Source: an uncultured Bacteroidales bacterium (lineage in GTDB: Bacteria; Bacteroidota; Bacteroidia; Bacteroidales; Paludibacteraceae). Taken from it: a stretch of 64,000 bases of DNA. The position numbers and the translations under genes are program-made. Location: positions 1-64,000 of the forward strand of contig CALFTM010000060.1 in assembly GCA_937916355.1 (NCBI GenBank). The letters are read 5' to 3'. Positions 34,312-43,332 of this stretch are shown piece by piece. The notes under the pieces were generated by a model. It saw only the letters and a program-made list of their open reading frames with translations. It was not told the origin of the DNA and searched no databases. The stretch's first letter is position 1; the number at the start of each line of letters is the position of its first letter.

Positions 34312-34327
34312 TATCTTCGCAAAGATA
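34312..34327. promoter_or_regulatory. Face-to-face -7 elements between divergent genes
   Basis: TATCTT-CGCA-AAGATA is a perfect 6-bp inverted repeat. Its minus-strand half reads TATCTTTG (34320-34327, for the PerM operon) and its plus-strand half TATCTTCG (34312-34319, for the 34375 gene), so the two start signals overlap and may compete. Confidence 0.5.
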
Positions 34328-34374
34328 AAATTTTAGATTTAAAATAAAGGTCAAACGGACAAAATAATAACGAG

Positions 34375-35325
34375 ATGGAGAGTAAAGATCTTGTTAGATT
34401 ATTATTAAAGGAGATAAAAGAGATGTCGCTCTTATGTGAGTCTCTTTCATCTGTCAGTGGGGCATCGACGAGCAATATACCCGTATCATTATTGCAGTTG
34501 TCGAGGTCTAAGGTGGATTCCATGTCCGAAATCCTTTCCGATTTGATCGAAAAAGCGGAGGCAGAGAGTAGCACTTCGCAAACTAAGGTTGTAGAGGAGT
34601 CTCAGCCGATGGTTGCTAAAAAAGTGGAGGCTGATCCGGAATTTGACGAGAAGCAAAAGGAGTTGCTTGTTGAATCAAAGGAGAAGAGTGCGAAGGTCTC
34701 TTCCGTCGCAGATAAAAAAGACGTTGTAAAATCAGAAGTTTCAAATCCCGAAACTCCACAACCGAAAAGTCGGGAGGGCGTGCAGGAGCAGGTTGTTGAA
34801 CCTAAGCCTTCTAAGATAAAGAGGTTGGCGAATGCTACAAAAGATACATTCTCTAAACTTACTGAGTCGATAAAACAAGATTCTCAAGAGAGACCTAAAG
34901 AGAAGAAAGTTGAAGTTGTAACACCAGACCCAATAAAAGAGGTTGCAAAAGAAAAAGCTGCAACAGAAAAGATTACAACGAAAAACTCTGACAAAGAGAA
35001 GACGGTAGCCGAGAAGAAAAAGGAACATCCTATTTTGCCCGCAAAAGAGAGCGTGGGTGATCTCCTCGAAAACCATAAAAAAAACAGTGTTACCACAATA
35101 GAAAGCAGGTTTGTACGTTCTTTAAAATTGAGTTTAGGTGATCGCTACTTATACCAAAGAGAGTTATTTGGAGGAGATATGGCGTTGCTGAACAAGACGA
35201 TGTCAGAATTAGACAAACTTAGTTCGCTGGATGAGGCGTTGAGGTACATTGAAAAATTTGGTTGGGATGAAGAGAGTGAGGTGACGATCTCTTTTTTGAA
35301 CTTACTTCAAAATAGGTTTTCTTAA
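34375..35325 (+). CDS. Bacteroidales protein with a charged low-complexity centre and a conserved C-terminal domain
   Basis: 316 residues, no signal peptide. Residues about 65-230 are Lys/Glu/Ser/Pro/Val-rich and probably disordered. The first 60 residues are helical (MESKDLVRLLLKEIKEMSLLCESL). The last 75 residues form a compact domain (LGDRYLYQRELFGGDMALLNKTMSELDKLSSLDEALRYIEKFGWDEES ...), which recurs in Bacteroidales proteins of unknown function that end in this way. I would guess a scaffold or partner-binding protein. It precedes rsmI by 23 bases and may be cotranscribed with it. Confidence 0.6.
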   Translation: MESKDLVRLLLKEIKEMSLLCESLSSVSGASTSNIPVSLLQLSRSKVDSMSEILSDLIEKAEAESSTSQTKVVEESQPMVAKKVEADPEFDEKQKELLVESKEKSAKVSSVADKKDVVKSEVSNPETPQPKSREGVQEQVVEPKPSKIKRLANATKDTFSKLTESIKQDSQERPKEKKVEVVTPDPIKEVAKEKAATEKITTKNSDKEKTVAEKKKEHPILPAKESVGDLLENHKKNSVTTIESRFVRSLKLSLGDRYLYQRELFGGDMALLNKTMSELDKLSSLDEALRYIEKFGWDEESEVTISFLNLLQNRFS

Positions 35326-35357
35326 AGAAGAATGATGATAAAAGAAGAATGATGAGA
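35324..35357 (+). repeat. 17-bp tandem duplication over the rsmI start region
   Basis: AAAGAAGAATGATGATA at 35324-35340 is followed at once by AAAGAAGAATGATGAGA (35341-35357), one mismatch. Each copy has a purine-rich binding site and two ATGs. The copies are 17 bases apart, so the first ATG pair is out of frame with rsmI and reads six codons to a stop. Confidence 0.75.
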
Positions 35358-36080
35358 GAGTGTGGCAAGTTATATTTAGTACCGACACCGGTTGGAAACC
35401 TTGAGGACATGACGTTCAGGGCCATCCGAGTTTTAAAGGAGGTGGATGTGATATTGGCTGAAGATACGAGAACTTCCGGTATATTGCTGAAACATTTCGG
35501 TATTGAAAATAAATTGCAGTCTCATCACAAGTTCAATGAGCATAAGACGGTGTACGGTGTTGTTGAGAGGATTAAGATGGGGGAGAACGTGGCATTGATT
35601 TCTGATGCCGGCACACCTTCTATTTCAGATCCGGGATTTCTTTTGTCGAGAGAGTGCGTCGAGAATGGTGTGGTTGTAGAGTGTCTGCCGGGAGCGACGG
35701 CATTTGTCCCAGCGTTAGTGGATTCAGGATTTCCTACAGACCGATTTTGTTTTGAGGGTTTCCTTCCGCAAAAAAAAGGTCGGCAATCTCGTTTGAAAGA
35801 GTTGGGCGAAGAGGATCGTACTGTCATCTTATATGAATCTCCGTTCCGTCTGGTGAAACTGTTGGAACAGATGGAGGAGTTGATGGGAGGTGAGCGTCGT
35901 GTCTCTGTCAGTCGGGAAATCTCTAAAAAGTTTGAAGAGACTGTTCGTGGTACAATTTCTGAGGTGAAGTCTCATTTTGAGAAAAAAGAACCTAAAGGAG
36001 AAATTGTGGTAGTCTTGGAGGGCAAGGAGAAGGAAAAGAAATCCAAAAATGATAAATGGAAAAAAGAAATTGACGAGTAG
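35349..36080 (+). CDS. rsmI: 16S rRNA (cytidine(1402)-2'-O)-methyltransferase
   Basis: Tetrapyrrole-methylase-fold enzyme of 243 residues that methylates the ribose of C1402 in 16S rRNA. The family signature is YLVPTPVGNLEDMTFRAIRVLKEVDVILAEDTRTSG, followed by ISDAGTPSISDPGFLL, CLPGATAFVPALV and FEGFLPQKKGRQ. It starts with two adjacent ATGs (35349 and 35352) at the second copy of a 17-bp duplication. It ends with a Lys-rich tail (KEKEKKSKNDKWKKEIDE). Confidence 0.93.
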   Translation: MMRECGKLYLVPTPVGNLEDMTFRAIRVLKEVDVILAEDTRTSGILLKHFGIENKLQSHHKFNEHKTVYGVVERIKMGENVALISDAGTPSISDPGFLLSRECVENGVVVECLPGATAFVPALVDSGFPTDRFCFEGFLPQKKGRQSRLKELGEEDRTVILYESPFRLVKLLEQMEELMGGERRVSVSREISKKFEETVRGTISEVKSHFEKKEPKGEIVVVLEGKEKEKKSKNDKWKKEIDE

Positions 36081-36120
36081 AGAAGAAAAATTAGTAATAA
36101 CATAAATAATTTTAAAGACA

Positions 36121-36975
36121 ATGAAAAAAGTATTGCTTTTTAGTGCTTTTTTAGCACTTATTTCAACTTCTTGTTACAAGAGTGATATGGAGTACGCTCA
36201 ATATCAGAGAGACTCTGTATTAAAAGAGAAAGATAAGGTTGAAGATGAAATGGAAACCTACTTGGAGATCATCCAAGATGTTCAAGCTAATTTCAACTCA
36301 ATCAAGTCTACTGAGTTGGGAATCATCGAGGAGACTGCCGGTGCAGAGGGTGTGAATGCAGAGACAAAAGATAAGCTCGCTTCAGACATCCAAACTATCT
36401 CTGAGGCTCTTCGTGCAAATCGTGCACAAATCGCTCAATTGGATTCTGCTTTGGCAAAAGCTAAAGGTAATGCAGCTTATTTCCGCGGATTGGTTAGCGG
36501 TTTGCAAAAACAGTTGAAAGATAGTGAGGCTGGTTTGAAGAAGATGAAGCAAACTTTGGCTGAGAAGGATGTTAAAATTGCTGAGTTGGATAAAACTATT
36601 GAAGAGATGAACTTAGCGCAAGATACTTTGCGTCAACAATATGAAACGCAATTGGCAACTGCTCAACAACAAGAGGAAGAGTTGAATACTGCTTACTACT
36701 TTGTAGGAGACAAGGCAGCTATCAAGTCTAAAGGTTTGAAGGCTAAATTGCTCGCTTCTGCAAGCATCAACACAAGCTACTTCACTAAAGTTGATATTCG
36801 TGAGTTCACAGAGTTGGATCTTGGTGCAAAGAAGGCTTTCGTGTTGTCTTCTCACCCAATCAACTCTTATACTCTTACAAGAAAGTCTGAGGAGGACAAG
36901 AACTTGGTGTTGAAGATCACAAACTACAGCGCATTCTGGTCTAACACTCACAAGTTGATCATCCAAGTTAAGTAA
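36121..36975 (+). CDS. Coiled-coil lipoprotein of unknown function
   Basis: 284 residues. A lipoprotein signal (lipobox LISTSC, Cys at 18) precedes a coiled coil over about 25-195, rich in Gln, Glu, Ala and Lys (AQIAQLDSALAKAKGN and similar). A small C-terminal domain (about 200-284: KAFVLSSHPINSYTLTRKSEEDKNLVLKITNYSAFWSN) follows. The distribution of lipobox, coil and beta-rich cap suggests an envelope protein. It starts 40 bases after rsmI and ends at a strong terminator. No named family is recognised. Confidence 0.75.
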   Translation: MKKVLLFSAFLALISTSCYKSDMEYAQYQRDSVLKEKDKVEDEMETYLEIIQDVQANFNSIKSTELGIIEETAGAEGVNAETKDKLASDIQTISEALRANRAQIAQLDSALAKAKGNAAYFRGLVSGLQKQLKDSEAGLKKMKQTLAEKDVKIAELDKTIEEMNLAQDTLRQQYETQLATAQQQEEELNTAYYFVGDKAAIKSKGLKAKLLASASINTSYFTKVDIREFTELDLGAKKAFVLSSHPINSYTLTRKSEEDKNLVLKITNYSAFWSNTHKLIIQVK

Positions 36976-36992
36976 TTTTGTTTCACTCATAA

Positions 36993-37028
36993 AAAAAAAC
37001 GTCTGGCTTATGTCAGGCGTTTTTTTTA
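36993..37028 (+). terminator. Terminator after the coiled-coil lipoprotein gene
   Basis: A tract of A followed by ACGTCTG, an 8-base loop and CAGGCGT (one G-U pair), then eight T. It also lies between same-strand genes, separating the next one. Confidence 0.85.
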
Positions 37029-37094
37029 TCTTTGTGTCTGTCTTTTGGTGGAGTTTGTCCGCTGACGATTTTTATTTCTAAGAAAAGGTCGATT

Positions 37095-38783
37095 ATGGGT
37101 AAAAAAAATAATTTGAAAGTGCTTTCAGTTCTGAAGGTGGATTTTGACGGAATAAAACGTTTTATAGTCTCTTCTTTGTGCTCTCTGTTTTTCGCTTTGT
37201 TATCTGTATTTTCTCCTTTGGATTTAAATGGTATCATTGAAAGCAAATTGTTGCATAGTTTGCAATTGTTTTTCTTTTTTACAGGTATTTTGTCCATCGG
37301 ACTGAAATTGTTGGATGAGCGTTATGAGAAAAAATATTTGTTCCAGTCTTTGGGCATACTTATTGGTGTACTGTTCTCTTTCTTTTTATTGGAATATGAT
37401 AGCTATATATTAAGAAGTCTTTTCTATGGACTATTTTTCGCCATACTACCTCTTTGGGGATTCTTTTGTGTGGCTTCTTTTTGGAAAGAAAAGGATGATC
37501 ATCGGTTGAGTCTGTTTTTAAGACGTTTGGGAGGAGACTGGATGATTAGATTTCTTGTTTTTGTAGTTTTGTTTCTTTTGATTCTTTTTTTTGAAAAAAT
37601 TATTGGGTCTTTTTATTTTTTCAAGGAATTGTTAGGACTTTTTATATGTGCCGTCTATTGGTACATGAGGACATCTTTTCTCTGTTCTATTCCTAAAAAA
37701 GAGGTGCTTTTTGCTGAGCCGATTCCTTTGAAAGAGAAGAACAATGTCAAGTTTGTCAAGGGCGTGTATCTGTTTTTAGCCCTTTTAGGATTAGTGTTTG
37801 GTTTTGTCTTTTTTGCGGACAAGAATCTTTTTAATGGGTGTTGGGCTTGTTTGTTGTTCCTGTTTTTCTATTTTTTGATAGAGATTTGTGTTTACTCTAC
37901 CATTAAAGAGGTTGATTCAAGAGGAAAAATAAAGGTCTTTCGTACATTGGCATACGTTCTTGCATGGGTGTTTTCCATTCTTTTGGCTGTTAATATTTGC
38001 AGATTATTACAGAGCCGAGTGGAGGAGGCGATGCTTTATATATTGTTAGGCTGTATCGTTAGTTGCCTATTGCTTATTATCAGACAGACTTCATTGAAAC
38101 GAAAGTGGGTGACAATCATGTTCACTTCATTTTTATTCATCACCCTCTTCTCTTACGGCTCATGGAGTTTTCGTAATATGGAACGCAGATACATTGAAAA
38201 TCGGGTTGTAAGTCTCATCAAAGAGGGAGGTTTTGATTATCCTCTGAAAAGTGAGAAAGAGGTGTATTTGTGGAGATATGGAATGTCCTATAAGGATGCG
38301 ATGTCGATAGAAGAATTATTAAAACGATATAAATCAAAATATGAAATTGAAGATTTGATGGATGATGCTCTTTTTTCAGAATTTATAGGTTTGGAAGGTG
38401 TTGAAACTGCCAATAGAGAGCGATATCATTATGAAAAATACTATGGTTCCATATCAATTCCGGATGGTTACAGTAGTTTTTATGAAGGTGAAGATACGTA
38501 TTCGTATGAAATTTCGGAGGATAATTTGACCGGAGAGAAAACCGAGGAACTGATATTTTGTTGTTTGACTGAAGAATATTTTAATGTGCATATTCCTATT
38601 GATACGGCACTTTATTATTGTTCGTTGAATATTGAAGAGACAAAACCTTTCTTTGTAGAAGATCAGGTTAAGATAGACGGAAAGAATGTAAAAGTCTGCT
38701 TGTTTATAAATGGATTAGAAATGGAGATGTATGAAGAGCAGGTGACGAAGTATGATATTAGAGGAATTTTGTTTCATGAATAA
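37095..38783 (+). CDS. Polytopic membrane protein, DUF4153-like
   Basis: 562 residues from the ATG at 37095, which has a purine-rich site (AAGAAAAGG). A longer frame from 37032 would start within the preceding terminator and is rejected. The first 350 residues have about ten hydrophobic segments. The remaining 200 form a soluble, acidic, Tyr-rich domain (MSYKDAMSIEELLKRYKSKYEIEDL onward, ending DIRGILF). This arrangement resembles the DUF4153 group of Bacteroidales membrane proteins; assignment is by architecture only. Monocistronic, between two terminators. Confidence 0.6.
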   Translation: MGKKNNLKVLSVLKVDFDGIKRFIVSSLCSLFFALLSVFSPLDLNGIIESKLLHSLQLFFFFTGILSIGLKLLDERYEKKYLFQSLGILIGVLFSFFLLEYDSYILRSLFYGLFFAILPLWGFFCVASFWKEKDDHRLSLFLRRLGGDWMIRFLVFVVLFLLILFFEKIIGSFYFFKELLGLFICAVYWYMRTSFLCSIPKKEVLFAEPIPLKEKNNVKFVKGVYLFLALLGLVFGFVFFADKNLFNGCWACLLFLFFYFLIEICVYSTIKEVDSRGKIKVFRTLAYVLAWVFSILLAVNICRLLQSRVEEAMLYILLGCIVSCLLLIIRQTSLKRKWVTIMFTSFLFITLFSYGSWSFRNMERRYIENRVVSLIKEGGFDYPLKSEKEVYLWRYGMSYKDAMSIEELLKRYKSKYEIEDLMDDALFSEFIGLEGVETANRERYHYEKYYGSISIPDGYSSFYEGEDTYSYEISEDNLTGEKTEELIFCCLTEEYFNVHIPIDTALYYCSLNIEETKPFFVEDQVKIDGKNVKVCLFINGLEMEMYEEQVTKYDIRGILFHE

Positions 38784-38870
38784 CATTGGGAGTATTAAGC
38801 TGTCATAATAGAATTTGTTTGATCTTTAAGTCGAACGAATTTTGTTTTATGTTTACAGTGGAAAAAAAAA

Positions 38871-38890
38871 GAGTGCGATTAATCGCACTC
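38871..38890. terminator. Bidirectional terminator
   Basis: A perfect palindrome GAGTGCGATTAATCGCACTC, with nine A before it and seven T shortly after, between convergent genes. Confidence 0.92.
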
Positions 38891-38916
38891 CTTTTTTTCG
38901 CTATTTAATAGTCAAA

Positions 38917-39675
38917 TTATATAGTCTCTTTGCAAGCCATCTCAGCGTCGATAAGGATTCTTCCGCAATATTCACAAACGATAACCTTTTTGCGAAGGCG
39001 GATGTCCAATTGTCTTTGAGGAGGGATTTTGTTAAAGCAACCACCGCACGCGTCACGTTGAACAGGAACGACAGCCAAACCGTTTCGTGCGTTTTTACGG
39101 ATTCTCTTGAAAGCGTTGAGCAAACGTTCTTCGATGTTTGACTCAATCTCCTTAGCCTTGTCGCGCAAACGCTCTTCCTCTTGTCTCGTTTCGTTGACGA
39201 TTTCGTCCAACTCCTGAGTCTTGATTTTGTAATCCTCTTGTCTGTCGTCAACATTCGCTTGAGTTTTGTTCAACTCCTCACGTCTGATGTCGATTAACTT
39301 ATTAGCCTCGCGAATTTTCTTTTCGTTCAACTCAATATCAAGTTCGTGGAATTCGATTTCCTTGGAAAGGTTTTCGTATTCACGGTTGTTTTTCACATTG
39401 TTTTGTTGCTCTTGATACTTAGCGATGAGCGATTTTGAATTTTCGATGTCGATTCTTCTTCCTGAAATTTCAGACTCGATTTGTTTAATCTCTTCAGACA
39501 AATTCTCGATTCGGGTAGAGAGACCGGCAATCTCATCTTCCAAATCCTGCACTTCCAAAGGAAGTTCACCTCTCAAAGTTTTGATTTTATCAATCTCTGA
39601 GTTTACCAACTGCAAGTCGAAGAGTGCTTTCAATTTCTCTTCTACTGAAATCTCCAATGTTTCTTTCTCTGACAT
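38917..39675 (-). CDS. Coiled-coil protein with C-terminal C4 zinc ribbon (DUF164/zf-RING_7 type)
   Basis: 252 residues. The first 190 are a long antiparallel coiled coil (ELNEKKIREANKLIDIRREELNKTQ and similar heptads). The C-terminal zinc ribbon has two CxxC knuckles: CGGC in ACGGCFNKIPPQ and CEYC in VIVCEYCGRILID. This is the widespread family often found next to nif3-like genes; some members bind nucleic acid or act in flagellar or phosphatase contexts, but no role is assigned. It follows the Nif3-like gene by 21 bases at the end of the operon. Confidence 0.88.
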   Translation of the reverse strand: MSEKETLEISVEEKLKALFDLQLVNSEIDKIKTLRGELPLEVQDLEDEIAGLSTRIENLSEEIKQIESEISGRRIDIENSKSLIAKYQEQQNNVKNNREYENLSKEIEFHELDIELNEKKIREANKLIDIRREELNKTQANVDDRQEDYKIKTQELDEIVNETRQEEERLRDKAKEIESNIEERLLNAFKRIRKNARNGLAVVPVQRDACGGCFNKIPPQRQLDIRLRKKVIVCEYCGRILIDAEMACKETI

Positions 39676-39696
39676 ATCGTAAATTTGTATGTTTAT

Positions 39697-40494
39697 CTAT
39701 AGATAATTTATTGGGTTGCTCGGACGTTCCGAAAATAACAGCGCAAATTTAGCATTAATTTTTGAATTTAAGCCAGAAACTATATCATAAAATATCTCTT
39801 TTACGAATTGTTCTGACTCGTAGTGTCCAATATCAGCCAAAATGATTCGGTTTTCGGGTTCAAAATATTGATGATATTTGATGTCGGCAGTGAGATAGAG
39901 GTCTGCTCCGGCGGCAATGGCCTCTTTGTAGAATTCAAAAGCAGAACCGCCACAGAGGGCGATTTTCTTCACTGTTTTATCTTGTGGAATTTCGCTGTGT
40001 CTGATGTTTCCTAAATTTAGGATTTTTTTCGTCTTTTCAAGGAAATCCACCATTTTCATCTCCTCTGGAAGTTCCCCTATGATTCCCAACCCGAAACGTT
40101 CATCTTCTTTTTCTGGAACCAATGGTTTTTCTACTATAACACCCAGTTTTGCCGCAGTTTGGTAGCTTACCCCTTTCGGAGCTTTGTCCATGTTGGTGTG
40201 ACTGGAGTAGATTGTGATGTGATTTTCAATTGCTTTGAAAATTATTTTCCCTATGCCATTGTCTGGGATGATTTTTTTGATACCAGAGAAGATGAGAGGG
40301 TGGTGTGAGATAATCAAATTGCAATTTTTCTCTATTGCTTCCTCCAACACCGCTTCCGTAACATCCACGCAAAGTAGTACGCCTACCACTTCTCTGGTGG
40401 TGTCGCCAACTTGAACACCGCTATTGTCATAGCTCTCTTGAAATTTCAGAGGGGCGAAATTTTCTATTTCATGGATTATCTCTTTGATTTTCAT
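39697..40494 (-). CDS. Nif3-like dinuclear metal centre protein
   Basis: 265 residues, the short (YbgI-length) form without the CutA-like insert found in many relatives. Metal ligands appear in ISHHPLIFSG, YSSHTNMDK and the late ADIGHYESE. Nif3/YbgI proteins form hexameric toroids with a two-metal site. They have been annotated as GTP cyclohydrolase I type 2, but function is not established. Start and stop overlap by ATGA with the phosphoesterase upstream, and the zinc-ribbon partner lies downstream, a conserved pairing. Confidence 0.88.
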   Translation of the reverse strand: MKIKEIIHEIENFAPLKFQESYDNSGVQVGDTTREVVGVLLCVDVTEAVLEEAIEKNCNLIISHHPLIFSGIKKIIPDNGIGKIIFKAIENHITIYSSHTNMDKAPKGVSYQTAAKLGVIVEKPLVPEKEDERFGLGIIGELPEEMKMVDFLEKTKKILNLGNIRHSEIPQDKTVKKIALCGGSAFEFYKEAIAAGADLYLTADIKYHQYFEPENRIILADIGHYESEQFVKEIFYDIVSGLNSKINAKFALLFSERPSNPINYL

Positions 40495-41675
40495 TGTTTT
40501 TTTGATTTTAAGGTAATTACAGAATATTCCGGACTAAGTCCGATTCTGACAGGGACTCCCACGCAACCGATTCCTCTTGACACAAGGATGTATTCTCCAT
40601 TTTTTTCTGTCAACCCATCGTATTGTTCAAAACGATATTTGGCAGGCGACCATTTGAAGTCTCCAATTTCAAAACCAATTTGAGAAGCATGGGTATGCCC
40701 CGAAAGTGTGAGGTCTACATCCAGTTTTCCGCAGATTGAGTCTTCCCAGAATGAGGGGTCGTGTGTAAGCAAGATTTTACAAGGGAGATGTTCCGTTCCT
40801 TTCATTGACTTTGGAATGTCTCCGTAATTGTATTCTTTTTTCTTGCTCCAGTTTTCTGTGCCGATGATGGCTATGGTATCATTGCCTTTGGGGATGGTGA
40901 CAGACTCGTTTAGGAGTAGGTCGAACCCAAAATCCCTGATTCGTTGGCGGATTGCCATGCTATTCATGAACTCCACGTCTTCGTTTTCCCAATTCATATA
41001 GTAGGTGCTATAATCATGGTTGCCTAAGATGGCCAACTTAGGAGTTTGAGGGTCTAATCTATCGAATATCTCATTCCAACCGTTACATTCTGTAGCCAAA
41101 GAGTTTACCATGTCGCCTGTGAATACAATCAAGTCTGGTTTTTGGGCGTTGATGGAGTCCATCAAAGGAATCAGTTTTTCTTTAGATAGAGAAAAAGTTC
41201 CTAAATGAAAATCACTGATTTGTACTATTTTGTAATTCTCAAAAGCGGCTGGGAGGTGTTCCATTGGAACAACATATTCTCCCTTTTTGAAATCGAATCT
41301 TTTGATGAAGATACCGTGCAGAATTGTCAGTGCGATGGTTATCGCTGCGACATACCCGCAATATTGGATGGATCGCCACCGCTTCTTGGTTAAGAAAAAT
41401 ACGAGGTCGAATGTACAGAACGCCAATTTGGGAAGGTAGATCAGTCCTAAGACAGTCACCAGCAAAATCAGTCGAAAGTTGGTCTCAGGGGAAAACACGT
41501 TGTTGATGTTCAACATGATTGTCAGAGACATTGTGACGGAGTAGATGGAGATGATGGCATGCAGGATGCTTGTCGATTTGTTTGTTCTATTCCGCATGAA
41601 TCGGTTGTAGAGGTACAAATCGGGTAAGATCACCAACAGACCCAAAAATATGAGAAATTCTGTGTATATGTGCAT
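40491..41675 (-). CDS. Membrane-anchored metallophosphoesterase
   Basis: 394 residues. The N-terminus has four hydrophobic segments (about 1-125). The calcineurin-like domain follows with the classical ligands: ISDFHLG, FTGDMVN, LGNHDYS, LTHDPS and SGHTHASQ. The nearest group is the YkuE/YaeI-like phosphodiesterases. Substrate unknown, perhaps a lipid or cyclic phosphate at the membrane. It begins 8 bases after rlmD and overlaps the Nif3-like gene by 4 bases. Confidence 0.88.
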   Translation of the reverse strand: MHIYTEFLIFLGLLVILPDLYLYNRFMRNRTNKSTSILHAIISIYSVTMSLTIMLNINNVFSPETNFRLILLVTVLGLIYLPKLAFCTFDLVFFLTKKRWRSIQYCGYVAAITIALTILHGIFIKRFDFKKGEYVVPMEHLPAAFENYKIVQISDFHLGTFSLSKEKLIPLMDSINAQKPDLIVFTGDMVNSLATECNGWNEIFDRLDPQTPKLAILGNHDYSTYYMNWENEDVEFMNSMAIRQRIRDFGFDLLLNESVTIPKGNDTIAIIGTENWSKKKEYNYGDIPKSMKGTEHLPCKILLTHDPSFWEDSICGKLDVDLTLSGHTHASQIGFEIGDFKWSPAKYRFEQYDGLTEKNGEYILVSRGIGCVGVPVRIGLSPEYSVITLKSKKQ

Positions 41676-41683
41676 ATTCCAGA

Positions 41684-43099
41684 TTATTTGAGTTCCAATG
41701 CTACGACATTCTCCACATGGTGAGTATGAGGGAACATATCCACTGGTTGAATGGCGGTTACTTTGTACTTCACATCCAGCAAGTTCAAGTCTCGTGCCTG
41801 TGTGGCAGGGTTGCAGCTCACATAGACGATTCGTTTCGGCTCGGCCTTTAAAATTGTCTCCACCACATCAGGGTGCATACCATCACGAGGAGGGTCGGTG
41901 ATGATGACATCAGGTCGTCCGTGTTGAGCGACGAACGTGTCTGTCAAGATGTTCTTCATGTCGCCTGCGTAGAACAAAGTGTTGTCGATGTTGTTGTTGT
42001 CTGCGTTGACTTTCGCATCTTCTATTGCCTCTGGCACATATTCGATACCGACAACCTTTTTAGCCTGTTGTGCCACGAAGCAGGCGATGGTTCCTGTTCC
42101 TGTGTAGAGGTCGTACACCAGTTCTTCGCCGGTCAGTTTGGCAAAATCACGTGCCACCTTGTAGAGTTCGTAAGCTTGCGGACTGTTTGTCTGGTAGAAT
42201 GATTTCGGCCCGATTTTGAATTTTAGTCCCTCCATCTCTTCAAAGATATGATCCCTGCCTTTAAAGACGATTGTCTCCTGATCTGTTATTGTGTCATTGC
42301 ATTTGCCGTTTATGACATAGATCAATGAGGTGATTTGAGGGAATGTCTCCACCAAATGGTTCAGAAGTCCTTCACGAGCCTCTTTGTCTTCTTTGAAGAA
42401 GACTACAGTCAGCATGATTTCTCCCGTACTTGCGGTTCTGACGACGATGGTTCGCAGAAAACCATCTTTGTTTCTTAAATCGAAAAATGGCAAATCATGT
42501 TCTTTGGCGTATGATTTGATGCAGTCGCGGATTTTATCGCAAATCTCATCTTGTAGATAACACTTGTCGATATCCAAAACCTTGTCGAACATACCCGGAA
42601 TATGAAATCCGAGCGCGTTCATGTCCTCATTTTCAAAACTCATGCCAGAAGCCACCTGCTCGTAGGTGAGCCATTTCTTGTTAGAGAAAGTAAACTCCAG
42701 TTTGTTTCGGTATCGGATGATGTTTTTAGAGCCGAGGATTGGAGATATTTCAGGTAATTCGACTTTACCAATGCGAAGAAGATTGTTATAGACTTGGTCT
42801 TGTTTGGCTTTCAGCTGGTCTTCGTAAGGAAGGATTTGCCATTTGCAACCTCCACATACACCATAGTGGGAGCAAAAAGCTTCACACCTCCGTTCAGAAA
42901 ACTTTTTGATTTTCACCACACGCCCCTCCATGTAACTGTTTTTTTTACGAGTAATCTGGAGGTCTACCACGTCTCCCGGCACAACAAACTGGGTGAATAC
43001 TACCATGTCATTCACCTTGGCGATAGCTTTCCCTTCATTTGCAACGCCAGTTATCTCGATGTCCTCAAGCAGAGGCAACACCTTATTCCTTCTTCCCAT
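41684..43099 (-). CDS. rlmD: 23S rRNA (uracil-5-)-methyltransferase, RlmD/TrmA family
   Basis: 471 residues. An N-terminal TRAM domain is followed by the iron-sulfur motif C76-x5-C82-x2-C85 and the class-I methyltransferase domain with LVYDLYTGTGTIACFVA, TDPPRDG and the catalytic YVSCNPATQARDL. The iron-sulfur motif is that of RlmD/RumA rather than TrmA, but RlmCD-like dual specificity cannot be excluded. It heads the operon rlmD-phosphoesterase-nif3-like-zinc ribbon. A TAACTTTG -7 element is at 43136-43143 on the minus strand. Confidence 0.9.
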   Translation of the reverse strand: MGRRNKVLPLLEDIEITGVANEGKAIAKVNDMVVFTQFVVPGDVVDLQITRKKNSYMEGRVVKIKKFSERRCEAFCSHYGVCGGCKWQILPYEDQLKAKQDQVYNNLLRIGKVELPEISPILGSKNIIRYRNKLEFTFSNKKWLTYEQVASGMSFENEDMNALGFHIPGMFDKVLDIDKCYLQDEICDKIRDCIKSYAKEHDLPFFDLRNKDGFLRTIVVRTASTGEIMLTVVFFKEDKEAREGLLNHLVETFPQITSLIYVINGKCNDTITDQETIVFKGRDHIFEEMEGLKFKIGPKSFYQTNSPQAYELYKVARDFAKLTGEELVYDLYTGTGTIACFVAQQAKKVVGIEYVPEAIEDAKVNADNNNIDNTLFYAGDMKNILTDTFVAQHGRPDVIITDPPRDGMHPDVVETILKAEPKRIVYVSCNPATQARDLNLLDVKYKVTAIQPVDMFPHTHHVENVVALELK

Positions 43100-43135
43100 T
43101 TTTCTTTACTATTCCTTTGAAAATACTTTTACCCA

Positions 43136-43143
43136 CAAAGTTA
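43136..43143 (-). promoter_or_regulatory. -7 element of the rlmD operon
   Basis: TAACTTTGTG on the minus strand, 37 bases before the ATG. No -33 of the usual type. Confidence 0.5.
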
Positions 43144-43292
43144 CAAGTTTTTTTGGTTATTTAGGGTAACTTCTATGAATTCCGCTTCTGTTTTTTTATC
43201 TCTAAATGAAAAATCGGAGGCTTTTGGGGGATATATTTCTTTTCTCAAAATTTTTTGTGTCGCCATATAGGGTTTATTTGTTAATTTTGGTG

Positions 43293-43300
43293 TAAATTCG
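43293..43300 (+). promoter_or_regulatory. Candidate variant -7 element of panB
   Basis: TAAATTCG followed by CAG, 33 bases before the ATG. The same string precedes valS and the OmpA-like gene. Confidence 0.35.
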
Positions 43301-43332
43301 CAGTCAGTTTAAATAACGTAAAAAAGAAAGAA

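Noticed and set aside
37032..37094. Extended start of the DUF4153-like gene
   Set aside because: The extension begins inside the upstream terminator, and the ATG at 37095 has a good purine-rich site and a normal N-terminus.
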